From Nitrososphaerota archaeon (GTDB lineage: Archaea; Thermoproteota; Nitrososphaeria; Nitrososphaerales; Nitrosopumilaceae): a stretch of 40,001 nucleotides of DNA. The position numbers were made by a program, and so were the translations under genes. The notes beneath the pieces are model-generated. The model did no database searches, was not told the DNA's origin, and saw only the letters and a program-made list of their open reading frames with translations. Below, piece by piece: positions 31,265 to 39,962 of this stretch (its first letter is position 1; each line of letters begins with the position of its first letter). Location: contig DAHUYT010000011.1 in NCBI GenBank assembly GCA_027315065.1, positions 12,305 to 52,305 of the forward strand. The letters are read 5' to 3'.

Positions 31265-31741
31265 ATGAAAAAATACATGTTGGTAGCTCTTGGTGGAACG
31301 TTTGATCTTTTACACCTAGGACATTTGGAACTTTTACGCAAAGGATTCTCCATATCCTCTAAAGTTATTATTGGATTGACTAGCGATGAGCTTGCTAGAA
31401 AAAAGGGCAAACATCTAATCAATGCTTACGCGCAAAGATACCACACCCTGGAAGACGCGATAAAAAGAAATTTTCCAAATGTAACGTATACGATAAGTAA
31501 ATTAGAAAATGATTTTGGTCCCGCAGTTCTGGAAAAAGAAGTTGAGGCTCTGGTTGTAAGTGAAGAAACGATATTTCAGGGCAATGCATTGAATCTACTG
31601 CGAAGGCAAAGAAATTTGCCTGATGTGGATGTGATAATGGTACCAATGGTACTTGCAAAAGATGGCACGCGTATATCGACCTCACGAATAAAGAACTCTG
31701 AGATAGATTCTAATGGTAATATTCTTGCCGTTGACAAATAG
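31265..31741 (+). CDS. coaD: Phosphopantetheine adenylyltransferase, archaeal type
   Basis: 158 aa nucleotidyltransferase that transfers AMP to 4'-phosphopantetheine, the penultimate step of coenzyme A synthesis. GGTFDLLHLGH at 10-20 is the HxGH nucleotide-binding motif; VIIGLTSDELARKKGK and the C-terminal DGTRISTSRIKN (the ISSTxIR-like motif) complete the family pattern, and the N-terminal phosphopantetheine loop is of the archaeal type. Length matches the archaeal enzymes. Confidence 0.9.
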   Translation: MKKYMLVALGGTFDLLHLGHLELLRKGFSISSKVIIGLTSDELARKKGKHLINAYAQRYHTLEDAIKRNFPNVTYTISKLENDFGPAVLEKEVEALVVSEETIFQGNALNLLRRQRNLPDVDVIMVPMVLAKDGTRISTSRIKNSEIDSNGNILAVDK

Positions 31742-31796
31742 CTCTTCTATATTTGAGTAATTGTTCTAAAACCTAAGAAAATGCATTTGTAGATTA

Positions 31797-32129
31797 TTGA
31801 AAGAGATAACTGATAATATGCTCAGTAAGATGTACTCGGATATTGCTTGTCTAAAAGATGGTCTTGATCCTGTAAACATTGCATTTTGGTACAAGAAGAT
31901 AATTGAGGAAGCAAAAGAGATGGCACCGCCGTGGCTTGTAGACAAGATAAATGTCAAACAAGATCCTATCTTGTATCTCAAGTTTAACTTGGATATCTCA
32001 AAGCGTGCAGTACGTTATCTTATGATTGCAATAGAAAATAATTTGGATGATATGCCATATACGACTAGACTGTACTTTCTAAAAATACAGGAAATTATAT
32101 CACAAGAAATGGACAAATCGTTAGTATAG
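31797..32129 (+). CDS. Conserved-looking hypothetical helical protein
   Basis: Up to 110 aa from TTG 31797; ATG 31818 is another start. All-helical and charged: MLSKMYSDIACLKDGLDPVNIAFWYKKIIEEAKEMAPPWLVDKINV then LKFNLDISKRAVRYLMIAIENNLDDMPYTTRLYFLKIQEIISQEM. No family or motif recognised. It converges with the small gene at 32136, 6 bp apart. Confidence 0.6.
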   Translation: MKEITDNMLSKMYSDIACLKDGLDPVNIAFWYKKIIEEAKEMAPPWLVDKINVKQDPILYLKFNLDISKRAVRYLMIAIENNLDDMPYTTRLYFLKIQEIISQEMDKSLV

Positions 32130-32135
32130 GAATTG

Positions 32136-32423
32136 CTATTCTTTTGTTATCTCTACAATGTTTTGAGTAACTTTGGTATCAACCAGTCTACTGCCTTTTT
32201 CTATCACTGCTTGAATAAAATCCGCAAAAGATTCTGCTTCCATTCTATCCTTGAAAAGTATACTATGAGCTGACTTATCCTTTAGGGATATTACAATCTC
32301 GTTTTCTATAATCTCAAGTATTCCAGCTATGAATGTTTCGTTGTTATCTTTAACATGTATTAAACTTGCAAGCTTTTGTGCTTCATATCCGTCCTCGCAG
32401 GTTATTTTCTTCTTCATTTTCAA
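32136..32423 (-). CDS. Small hypothetical protein downstream of trpS
   Basis: 95 aa: MKMKKKITCEDGYEAQKLASLIHVKDNNETFIAGILEIIENEIVISLKDKSAHSILFKDRMEAESFADFIQAVI, an alternating strand/helix pattern similar to KEOPS Pcc1/Cgi-type or other small alpha-beta proteins, but not assigned. It begins 2 bp after the trpS stop on the same strand, so it is co-transcribed with it. Confidence 0.65.
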   Translation of the reverse strand: MKMKKKITCEDGYEAQKLASLIHVKDNNETFIAGILEIIENEIVISLKDKSAHSILFKDRMEAESFADFIQAVIEKGSRLVDTKVTQNIVEITKE

Positions 32424-32425
32424 AA

Positions 32426-33541
32426 CTAATCAAACAAGAACTTGTCTACTTGGTTTTTTGCTTTTTCTCTCTTTTTTTTGAAATCTGAGATGAAAGGCTT
32501 GGTGGCATCCTTGAGATTGCATTTGCATTCACCACAAAGAAGCTCACCTGATCTGCATTTTCTTGCTCGTTCATCTGATTTTTTTTCGGTATCAAAAAAG
32601 TATCTTAGATACCAAAATACTGGGCATATATTGAAATTTGCTCCAAGTTTTCGTTGCAAGTCTACAGTAGGCTGACCTCCTGTGAATGTATTTGAGATCT
32701 TTTTGTCTATTACCTCTTCTGTGTCAGTTGTAAATATTGCGGTATCTGGGATGGAAGATGACATTTTTCCCTGCATTCCAAGTCCTGGCAAGAATTTGGA
32801 ATGAATTTGTGCTGGCTTTGGAAAGCCAATCTTTTCTGCAATATCCCTTGTGACGCGCCAGTATGGATCCTGGTCTATTGCTGCAGGTATGAGAACAGGC
32901 GTTGGCTTGCCTTCCATGACTGATGGAAGAAAGCATGGTGCAGCCTGAATGGGAGGAAAGCCTATCATTCCTATGTTTGTCGAATTTTGAAATCCAAATA
33001 CCGCCTTTACGGTTGAAAATGTTATGCGTTTTGCTATCTCAAGTGCTATTGGGTAAATTCTCTTGATGTCTTTTGTGTCTACTAGAATCTTTGTCTTCTT
33101 TGGATCAAAACCTACCGCAATGATATCGTATATGTTATCTGTTGTATATTTTGATACATCTTGAAAGGATTTTTCATCATTGTACAAAAACTTTTCATCG
33201 TCAGTAATTTGAAAAATTAGATTTACATCAAATTTTTCTTGTAAGTATTTGGTAAATATCCATGGTAGTATGTGTCCCATGTGGACTGGGCCTGATGGAC
33301 CTCTACCTGTATACAAATAGAACTTGTTACCTTTTTCATATTCTGTTAAAATTTTATCAAAATCTCTATGGCTAAAAAAATATCCAAGCTTTAGCATGGG
33401 ATGAATATCTCCTGTTATTTTTTCTACGCGTGTCTGTAAGTCATCTGAAATTTTTTCTGTGCCAAATTTCTGTATTAGTTTGTCATAATCAATATCGCCC
33501 TCTACACTCCAAGGGGTAACTGTAAAATCCTCAGACGACAT
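32426..33541 (-). CDS. trpS: Tryptophanyl-tRNA synthetase
   Basis: 371 aa class I synthetase of archaeal/eukaryotic type. The HIGH-like motif is HMGH (87-90) in YTGRGPSGPVHMGHILPW, the KMSKS-like motif is KMSSS (259-263) in GMQGKMSSSIPDTA, and AIDQDPYWRVTRDIA carries the tryptophan-site residues. A cysteine cluster RKCRSGELLCGECKCNL near 330-346 is unusual-looking and could bind zinc. A TATA-like GTTTAAAAAG (about 33562-33571) is 27 nt before the ATG. Confidence 0.95.
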   Translation of the reverse strand: MSSEDFTVTPWSVEGDIDYDKLIQKFGTEKISDDLQTRVEKITGDIHPMLKLGYFFSHRDFDKILTEYEKGNKFYLYTGRGPSGPVHMGHILPWIFTKYLQEKFDVNLIFQITDDEKFLYNDEKSFQDVSKYTTDNIYDIIAVGFDPKKTKILVDTKDIKRIYPIALEIAKRITFSTVKAVFGFQNSTNIGMIGFPPIQAAPCFLPSVMEGKPTPVLIPAAIDQDPYWRVTRDIAEKIGFPKPAQIHSKFLPGLGMQGKMSSSIPDTAIFTTDTEEVIDKKISNTFTGGQPTVDLQRKLGANFNICPVFWYLRYFFDTEKKSDERARKCRSGELLCGECKCNLKDATKPFISDFKKKREKAKNQVDKFLFD

Positions 33542-33658
33542 TTATAATTCAGTTAGATTCAGGTTTAAAAAGTCTTTATATATCTACACAGCATTTACCA
33601 TATTGTTTTTTGAATCCTATCGAATTCTCTTGGATAGTAAAACAAAAATTCTTACGCA

Positions 33659-34936
33659 TCAATGAGCTAGCAGCGCTATAAAAAAGTAAAAGACTAGCAA
33701 ATTTACCAACGTTACAATTGATCCAATCTTTAGAAATTCAAAGAATGTAAATGTTTTGATTCTCTTAGAGTCTGAGGCTTGGATTATGATAACATTGCTA
33801 GCAGCTGCAAGAATTGTGAGGTTCCCAGATATGGTACTTGCCGCTGCAAGCATCATCCACTGTGGTATGTCATTACTGGAAAACCCATTGTTTATCATTA
33901 CATAGTGGTATAGTGCAACAAATGGAACATTGCTCAATACTTGACTCAATGTTATACTTGTAACGGAAATTACAGCATTACTTTGTAGCAAGTCGTGTGG
34001 ATTTGGGGAAGGTATGTGACTCATTATCATAGGTATTGCACCTGATGACCAAACTGCAGCTGTAACTACAAACATTGCAGCAAAAAACACTAGAACTGAA
34101 TAATCTACATTCTGCATTATCTCTCGGCGTTCTTTACTTACGGAGTAGATTATTACAGCACCAGCTAGTGCTATCACACTTATACTGATATTTGCAATTT
34201 GTAGAAAATGAAGCGCCTCTGTAATGAAGAAACCTGCGATGGTTGCAACAAGTACAATTATGGAAATCTTTGCAAGTCGCTTGTTTTCTATTATGGGTTG
34301 GTCTAAAACAATACTCTTGTAGTCTACGAGAGCAATCTCTTTCTTGAAATAAAAACGTAGTATGCAGTACGTCAAAAACAAGTTGATAATAGTAGGTATG
34401 GCAAGAAACTTTAGAAAATCAGTAAAAGGAAGTGATATGCCACTTTGAATTGCAATTAGAAGGTTTTGTGGGTTTCCAATCGGTGTCATGGCACTCCCAA
34501 CTGTGATGCTAAATGCAAGTGATATTAAAAATACAGCCGGTCTGATGTTCAGTTGTCTTGATATGTACGCAACAAGTGGTATGCCAATTAATGCTATGGT
34601 GTCATTTACCAAGAAAGCAGAAAGAATTCCCATGCCAACGACAAAAATCATGAGTAGTGCGTTGACTGATTTTGCTTTTGCGAGCATTTTGATCGCGATC
34701 ATCCTTAAAACTCCAGCTTTCTCAAGGGCAGAAACTATGCTAAACATACCAAAAAGAAACATTATGACATCAAGTTGTACTGCCTTGAAGGCAGATTCAG
34801 GGCTGATTATCTGAAAACCAATCATTAGCGCAGCCCCGATCAACATGGACGTCCAGATTGGTATCTTGAATCTTATTCTGCCAATTATGAGTATGTAGAT
34901 AAACACAAAGATTGCAAGGGAGATGTATTCTTTCAT
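33659..34936 (-). CDS. ArsB/NhaD/SLC13-superfamily anion permease
   Basis: 425 aa from ATG 34936 (an in-frame TTG at 34945 is an alternative; a TATA-like CATTAAATC about 27 nt upstream favours 34936). Eleven or so membrane helices. Family motifs: VNDTIALIGIPLVAYISRQ, GSAMTPIGNPQNLLIAIQSG in the first half and QVLSNVPFVALYHYVMINNGF, AASTISGNLTILAAASNVIII in the second, the paired re-entrant loops of the IT superfamily. Substrate (arsenite, citrate, sodium/proton or sulfate) cannot be told from sequence. Confidence 0.85.
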   Translation of the reverse strand: MKEYISLAIFVFIYILIIGRIRFKIPIWTSMLIGAALMIGFQIISPESAFKAVQLDVIMFLFGMFSIVSALEKAGVLRMIAIKMLAKAKSVNALLMIFVVGMGILSAFLVNDTIALIGIPLVAYISRQLNIRPAVFLISLAFSITVGSAMTPIGNPQNLLIAIQSGISLPFTDFLKFLAIPTIINLFLTYCILRFYFKKEIALVDYKSIVLDQPIIENKRLAKISIIVLVATIAGFFITEALHFLQIANISISVIALAGAVIIYSVSKERREIMQNVDYSVLVFFAAMFVVTAAVWSSGAIPMIMSHIPSPNPHDLLQSNAVISVTSITLSQVLSNVPFVALYHYVMINNGFSSNDIPQWMMLAAASTISGNLTILAAASNVIIIQASDSKRIKTFTFFEFLKIGSIVTLVNLLVFYFFIALLAH

Positions 34937-35027
34937 GACTACCAACCCTTGCTAGTTTTTACTCATTAAATCTTATTTTAAGACCAAAAAAGTATGCTTT
35001 AAAAAGTCTTTTTGACTGCTTTTCATA

Positions 35028-36458
35028 ATGTCACAAGTTTTGCATCCGATAGAACAAAAGATCTTAAAATCATTGCTTGAGAGACAAAATTTGACGCCTG
35101 AAGAACTTACAGAAAAAACACAACTATCGATAGATCAAGTAAGGCGTGGCATAGAGTGGCTCAAATTCAAAGACTTGATTCAAGTCAATGAATCTGAAAG
35201 AAATTTTGTCATGCTGGGAAAAAGAGGAAACGAGGCATTACAGAATGGATTGCCAGAACGGCGACTTGTTAATTATCTCAAATCATTACCTACTTTTTCA
35301 TGTGAAATCAATGAGGCAAAAGATCAACTGCAAAATGAATTTGGTCCTGCCATTGCAAACGCAAAGAAAAATGGCTGGATGGAAATACATGAAAACAGAA
35401 TAATGCTTAGAGGATATCACGATCATACTTCAGAAGAAAAAATAATAAAATTAATTGCATCGAAAAATTCTACAATGGTGTCATTAGATGAGATAGAAGA
35501 CAAAGATTCACTTGACTTGCTCAAAAAAAGACCAGAGTTTCTCAACTTTGCTTCTACCAAATATGTAACGGTAAGCATTACAGAAAAAGGAATGGCAGCA
35601 GCCAAAAACGCAACAAGCCAGATAACAGAGTCTGTAAAACGGGCAATTGACGTGGAGGCTCCCGCTCCTGTAATTTTTGCAGCACGAAGTCATCCATTAA
35701 CAGATGTAATCGATGAGGTTCGGGAAATATTTGTCAGCCTGGGATTCGCTGAACTGGTAGGTAACAGCATACAATCGAGTTTTTGGAATTTTGATGCTCT
35801 GTTTATTCCTCAGGACCATCCTGCAAGAGAGATGCAAGATACTTTTTACCTCAAAGATATAAGTGCAAAATCAGTTGCAACACCAAAACAAATCAAGCAA
35901 GTAGATATGGCTCACCAAAACGGATGGCACTATGACTGGCGTCTGGATGCTGCAAAAAGAATGGTTTTAAGGACTCATACTACATGTGTTACCATAAAGG
36001 CACTGGCGGACCAAAAATACGATGAGGCAAGATTATTCTCAATAGGTAGAGTGTTTCGTAACGAGAAGGTCAGCTACAAACATCTTGTAGAATTTAATCA
36101 AGTAGAGGGGGTGGTTGTTGGAAAAAATGTAACACTGCAAGACTTGATGGGTTTGCAAATGGAGTTTTATCGCAAGATGGGAATCAAAAAAGCCAAGTTC
36201 TGGCCAACATTTTTTCCGTATACGGAACCCTCGCTTCAATCAATGATATACAATGAAAGGCTTGGCAAGTGGGTGGAATTATTTGGCATGGGGATCTTCA
36301 GACCAGAAGTCACAAAACCACTCGGCATAAAAAATCCAGTTCTTGCATGGGGGGGAGGAATTGAAAGGATAGCAATGCTACGATATGGTCTTGATGATGT
36401 TCGTGAACTCTATAACAACAAATTGGGGTGGTTGAGGAGCGTACCAAAATGCCAGTAG
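35028..36458 (+). CDS. pheS: Phenylalanyl-tRNA synthetase alpha subunit
   Basis: 476 aa, archaeal-length alpha chain. The N-terminus is a winged helix (LHPIEQKILKSLLERQNLTPEELTEKTQLSIDQVRRGIEWLKFKDLI) as in eukaryotic/archaeal PheS, followed by a linker; the catalytic class II core begins near 210 with HPLTDVIDEVREIFVSLGFAEL. Motif 2 lies at HTTCVTIKAL...LFSIGRVFRNEKVSYKHLVEFNQVEGVVV and motif 3 at AWGGGIERIAMLRYGLDDVRELY. CTTTAAAAAGTC (34997-35008) is centred 27 nt before the ATG. Overlaps pheT by 10 bp. Confidence 0.96.
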   Translation: MSQVLHPIEQKILKSLLERQNLTPEELTEKTQLSIDQVRRGIEWLKFKDLIQVNESERNFVMLGKRGNEALQNGLPERRLVNYLKSLPTFSCEINEAKDQLQNEFGPAIANAKKNGWMEIHENRIMLRGYHDHTSEEKIIKLIASKNSTMVSLDEIEDKDSLDLLKKRPEFLNFASTKYVTVSITEKGMAAAKNATSQITESVKRAIDVEAPAPVIFAARSHPLTDVIDEVREIFVSLGFAELVGNSIQSSFWNFDALFIPQDHPAREMQDTFYLKDISAKSVATPKQIKQVDMAHQNGWHYDWRLDAAKRMVLRTHTTCVTIKALADQKYDEARLFSIGRVFRNEKVSYKHLVEFNQVEGVVVGKNVTLQDLMGLQMEFYRKMGIKKAKFWPTFFPYTEPSLQSMIYNERLGKWVELFGMGIFRPEVTKPLGIKNPVLAWGGGIERIAMLRYGLDDVRELYNNKLGWLRSVPKCQ

Positions 36459-38080
36459 TTACATTATACTTCAATAGGATAACAAAATTACTAGGAAGCA
36501 AGGTATCAAGAGAAAAAATCACTTCCACATTGCCTTTTCTTGGCCTTGATATTGAAGACGAGACATCAGACTACATCAATGTTGAATACAGTCCTAACAG
36601 ACCTGACTTTTCCACAGATTATGGTATAGTCAGCAGCCTGCAGGGCCTTCTTGGGATAAAGCTCGGGGCTCCTAAACTTGGAATCAAAAAAGGAAACCAT
36701 GTGATAAAAGCAGACGCTTCAGTTGCCAAGGTCAGGCCTTACATTGTTGCAATAGAGGCACTAAATGGGAAGATTGATGATGAAACAATAAGGCAGATAA
36801 TCACAATGCAGGAGGATCTGCATAACGGCATTGGAAGAAAAAGAAAGAAGGTCTCTGTTGGTATCCATGACTTGGGCAAAATAAAATTCCCGCTTGTATA
36901 CAAGACTGTGGAAAGAACGCACAGATTCATTCCATTAAACTCTCAAGATAGCATGACGATATCTGAAATACTTGACAAGACAGAGACTGGTTTGGCATAT
37001 GCGCACTTGTTAAAAGAAAACAAGAAAGTGCCTGTTATTGTGGACTCTGCAGAAAACACAATATCATTTCCGCCAATAATTAATTCAAACCTGACCGAAG
37101 TTACTACCGCAAGCAGAAATCTCCTGATCGAAGTAACCGCCACCGACAAAAATGCAGCTGAAGATGCGCTTGCTGTAATGGCGTATACCATGCAGAATGC
37201 TGGATTTCAATTGTCCTCTATCCGTGTATCAGGACCGCGTAATTCTACTCCAATATTGGCATCTAGGAATATGTTGCTTGATCCAGTACTTGTGAAAAAT
37301 ACACTTGGACTTGATATGCCTACATCTATGGTGGTAAAGTCACTTCGAAAGAGTAGGCTTGATGCTACAGTGAAGAGCAAAAAAATTCTTTGCCTGGTTC
37401 CAAGATACAGGACTGATATCTTTGGACCGATTGATCTTGTAGAGGAAATAGCACTGGGATATGGAATTCAAAATCTCGAGCCTACAATACCGCAGGCCAA
37501 GTCCGCTGGTCAAAAAAACAAAGTTACTGTATCATTAGAAGCAATCAGGTCCACGATGATAGGCCTTGGATATTCTGAGGTGATGAACTTTGGATTGGCA
37601 GGAAAACATACTCTCTATGATCTGGCAAAAAGAGACTCGTCTGGTATGATCTCAGTATCTGACGCTAAGAGTCAGGAGCACCAAATATTGCGTGATGCGC
37701 TCCTTCCGGGACTGATTGACGTACTGTCAAAAAACATACACGAGACATATCCGCAGAGAATTTTTGAGATGGGAACTGCATTTTACAGAGGCGATCCGGT
37801 TGGTGAAGAGATTCATCTGGCATGTGCAAGTGCACACAATGATGTAAACTATACTGAGATAAAATCAATACTGCAATCGCTTTTAAAATCAGGGTTTGAT
37901 ATTACATCTACCACAAAAATTTCAAACGATCCATTATTTGTTCAAGGAAGAACCGCGGACATTCTTATTGATGATAAAAAGATTGGAATTGTTGGAGAAC
38001 TGGCGCCTGAGGCGCTGGATAATTTCAAGCTTAGAATACCTGTAGCTGGTTTTGAGCTAAATCTTACTGACTTGATTTAG
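36449..38080 (+). CDS. pheT: Phenylalanyl-tRNA synthetase beta subunit
   Basis: 543 aa from ATG 36449 (open frame from 36428); the start is supported by the purine-rich element GAGGAG at 36434-36439 about 10 nt upstream, usable because pheT is internal to the operon. The archaeal beta chain lacks the bacterial N-terminal EMAP domain. Parts: MPVVTLYFNRITKLLG, EYSPNRPDFSTDYG, YIVAIEALNGKIDDE, GPIDLVEEIALGYGIQNLEPTIP (B5 domain) and the C-terminal class II-like fold with GLGYSEVMNFGL, DALLPGLIDVLSKN and the final IGIVGELAPEALDNFKLRIPVAGFELNL. It forms the heterotetramer with PheS. Confidence 0.96.
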   Translation: MPVVTLYFNRITKLLGSKVSREKITSTLPFLGLDIEDETSDYINVEYSPNRPDFSTDYGIVSSLQGLLGIKLGAPKLGIKKGNHVIKADASVAKVRPYIVAIEALNGKIDDETIRQIITMQEDLHNGIGRKRKKVSVGIHDLGKIKFPLVYKTVERTHRFIPLNSQDSMTISEILDKTETGLAYAHLLKENKKVPVIVDSAENTISFPPIINSNLTEVTTASRNLLIEVTATDKNAAEDALAVMAYTMQNAGFQLSSIRVSGPRNSTPILASRNMLLDPVLVKNTLGLDMPTSMVVKSLRKSRLDATVKSKKILCLVPRYRTDIFGPIDLVEEIALGYGIQNLEPTIPQAKSAGQKNKVTVSLEAIRSTMIGLGYSEVMNFGLAGKHTLYDLAKRDSSGMISVSDAKSQEHQILRDALLPGLIDVLSKNIHETYPQRIFEMGTAFYRGDPVGEEIHLACASAHNDVNYTEIKSILQSLLKSGFDITSTTKISNDPLFVQGRTADILIDDKKIGIVGELAPEALDNFKLRIPVAGFELNLTDLI

Positions 38081-38082
38081 TT

Positions 38083-38212
38083 ATTTTGTGCCTGTTATGA
38101 AACGTTTTTCTAAAATCTAACTTTTTAACACTTGAGAAGATTGTACTGAAAAAATCATCACAAAGTCTGTGAATGTTTCATAAGGATTTCATTTTTGTGC
38201 CTGTTGTGAAAC
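38083..38212 (+). repeat. Paired 21-bp direct repeat after pheT
   Basis: TTTTGTGCCTGTT(A/G)TGAAAC occurs at 38083-38103 and 38192-38212 (19 of 21 positions, including one flanking base) at a centre distance of 109 bp. The second copy is also part of an inverted repeat, AATGTTTCA (about 38172-38180) with TGAAACATT (about 38206-38215). It begins 3 bp after the pheT stop. Confidence 0.55.
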
Positions 38213-38262
38213 ATTGATTAAACTTCACTGGATTAATATTTGACTAGAAGATAATTCATTAC

Positions 38263-38410
38263 GCCCCAAAATGCACGCAGACGGACTGTGATGATAAAAT
38301 GTGATTTTTGGTCCACCCAGCCGTGCGACAGGGCACCCCGGTATGAAAACAAGATGAGGGTTTAGGCTAAAATTACCAATGATTCTCTGTGAGTCAGAAC
38401 CGGGGAACAT
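38263..38410 (+). ncRNA. Candidate double-hairpin H/ACA guide RNA
   Basis: Hairpin 1: GCACG (38273-38277) pairs with CGTGC (38322-38326), then a two-sided internal loop (CAGAC / ACCCAGC) and upper stem GGAC (38283-38286) / GTCC (38311-38314), capped by a TGATGA...GTGA K-loop-like sequence; one base after the stem follows ACA (38328-38330), 14 nt from the upper stem, the spacing of a pseudouridylation guide. Hairpin 2: CCCCGG (38336-38341) pairs with CCGGGG (38400-38405), followed by ACA (38407-38409); its upper stem is less clear. ATTAATATTTGA (about 38232-38243) is a TATA box 27 nt before the proposed 5' end, and a T-rich run follows 38410. Targets not determined. Confidence 0.7.
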
Positions 38411-38562
38411 TTATTTAATTTTTGAAAAATCTCGACAATCACAATAATTTTTGCTATTTTGAATGTAAAACACGCATTATTCTTAATTATGTGCTGCTGG
38501 GCAATTATTGAAAGACTGAAAACAACAGATCTATTGATATATTTGCCTTGTATAGATATAAC

Positions 38563-38802
38563 ATGGCAACTGCATATGTGCTAATAAATTGTGAATTAGG
38601 CTCAGAAGAAGCAATCATTTCACAGCTGAAGGCAATCGCTGGAGTAAAAGAAGTACATGGTACGTTTGGAGCCTACGATATTTTGGCCAAAATTGAATCT
38701 CCAACGGTAGAAGCCCTCAGGGAGATAATCACGTGGAAGATCCGTAAAATAGAGAAGATTCGTTCTACTCTAACCTTGATGGGAATTGAAGGTCAAAGTT
38801 AG
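38563..38802 (+). CDS. Stand-alone Lrp/AsnC effector (RAM) domain protein
   Basis: 79 aa from ATG 38563 (in-frame ATG 38548 possible). It consists only of the ligand-binding/oligomerisation domain of Lrp/AsnC regulators: MATAYVLINCELGSEEAIISQLKAIAGVKEVHGTFGAYDILAKIESPTVEALREIITWKIRKIEKIRSTLTLMGI. The YDILA and V.EV.G.FGAYD parts are the family hallmarks; there is no HTH. Such proteins bind amino acids and may modulate full-length Lrp proteins. A TATA-like TTGATATATTTG (about 38533-38544) precedes it. Confidence 0.88.
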   Translation: MATAYVLINCELGSEEAIISQLKAIAGVKEVHGTFGAYDILAKIESPTVEALREIITWKIRKIEKIRSTLTLMGIEGQS

Positions 38803-38909
38803 TTTCCTTGCCTTCTATTGATCTACTCTGCATCTTTTTAGGAGTATGATCTTCAATTTTTGTTTTTCATGCCAGATGTGCTGATAAATTAATGACGAAT
38901 CATTAACAA

Positions 38910-38956
38910 TATGTGCAAAAGTTATAACATCTCGTACTAACCGGTATGTGCAAAAG
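38910..38956. repeat. 12-bp direct repeat upstream of the HExxH gene
   Basis: TATGTGCAAAAG occurs at 38910-38921 and 38945-38956, 35 bp apart (about three and a third helical turns), ending 3 bp before the TATA-like box of the gene at 38989. The position suggests a regulator site. Confidence 0.5.
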
Positions 38957-38988
38957 ACCTTTTAATTGTACAATATTCTTGAACAAAT

Positions 38989-39555
38989 GTGTTACTCCAC
39001 ATCATATTTCTTGTAAAGGAAGAAGAACGCGAGAAAAGAAATTGGGAATTTCAATATGTGGAAAAAATGGCCAACTTTTACAAGACATGGATTGAAGAGA
39101 CATTTTCGCAGAAAGTTGATGTCCAATCAGACGAGATGATAGTAAGATCTGGTGGAAGACTAAGAATACTTGATACGCCAGTGCTTATGGAGGACCATCT
39201 AAACAGAGGTGAGCACATTTTTCACTTTTACCTGACATATTTTAGGCCAATGTGGACAGACTGTACATGTGAGGGTTATTTTGCCGAAAACTTTGGTATG
39301 GTATGGTGGCAAAAGAGTCCTCAAAAAGATGATCTTAATTTTCTAATGGAGAAAAACTGTACAAAAGTTTCTCATGAACTTTCTCACGAGTTTCTCAGAC
39401 AAGCCAGATACAAAAACTATAAGGAACTTGTACATGAGGTATGGGACAAGCATCTTTTTGCGTCATTGCCATTTGAATACTATGACGCCAATTACAAAAA
39501 GACTGAGAAGGATCCTCTCTTTGCTACACTTGACACCTCAAGTCTTAGACCTTAG
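38989..39555 (+). CDS. Protein with HExxH motif, putative metallohydrolase
   Basis: 188 aa from GTG 38989, leaderless with TTTTAAT (about 38959-38965) 27 nt upstream. HELSH at 129-133 (KVSHELSHEFLRQARYKNYK) fits the zinc-binding HExxH of metallopeptidases; HEVWDKH at 149-155 offers further possible ligands. Cysteines CTC at 92-94 are also notable. The rest does not match a known family; it could be a minimal metalloprotease or simply a protein with a chance motif. A 12-bp direct repeat lies in its upstream region. Confidence 0.65.
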   Translation: MLLHIIFLVKEEEREKRNWEFQYVEKMANFYKTWIEETFSQKVDVQSDEMIVRSGGRLRILDTPVLMEDHLNRGEHIFHFYLTYFRPMWTDCTCEGYFAENFGMVWWQKSPQKDDLNFLMEKNCTKVSHELSHEFLRQARYKNYKELVHEVWDKHLFASLPFEYYDANYKKTEKDPLFATLDTSSLRP

Positions 39556-39581
39556 GAATCAAGGCCAAAGGTATAGGCATG

Positions 39582-39836
39582 CTAGACTAGGTTTTCAACA
39601 AAAGACTTGGTGTTAAGCAGACTCGAGCAGCTCTTACAAAGCTTACGTCTGAAAAGTTGATCTGCGTCAGTAAAACGAACATGTGAGATATCTGAAAGTT
39701 CCACTATATGATTACCACATAATGTATGCCATTTTCCGGGTGGGAGGTAATGGTTCTTTGTAACCCCGAAATATCTTCCTCTTTTATAGTAGAACCATCC
39801 AAAGGTCTTTGTAATCACTGTGCCCTCCATGGCCAT
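39582..39836 (-). CDS. Small protein with possible Zn site, unknown
   Basis: 84 aa from ATG 39836 (frame open to ATG 39872). MAMEGTVITKTFGWFYYKRGRYFGVTKNHYLPPGKWHTLCGNHIVELSDISHVRFTDADQLFRRKLCKSCSSLL: the C/H residues of WHTLCGNH and LCKSC could coordinate one metal. No family recognised. It converges with the HExxH gene. Confidence 0.55.
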   Translation of the reverse strand: MAMEGTVITKTFGWFYYKRGRYFGVTKNHYLPPGKWHTLCGNHIVELSDISHVRFTDADQLFRRKLCKSCSSLLNTKSFVENLV

Positions 39837-39962
39837 TATCTTAACAAATTCTATGTCATAATTGAAATACATTGCGTAGCTTTTCTACTGTTTATCTCAA
39901 TGCATACGCTTTGGGTTTCAAATGTTCTAAAAGACTATAAGTAAGTGCTTTAGAGTTTTTTC

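Noticed and set aside
38225-38410. 61-codon open frame on the minus strand
   Set aside because: It lies across the stems of the candidate H/ACA RNA and its protein has no family-like pattern; the palindromic structure explains the open frame better.
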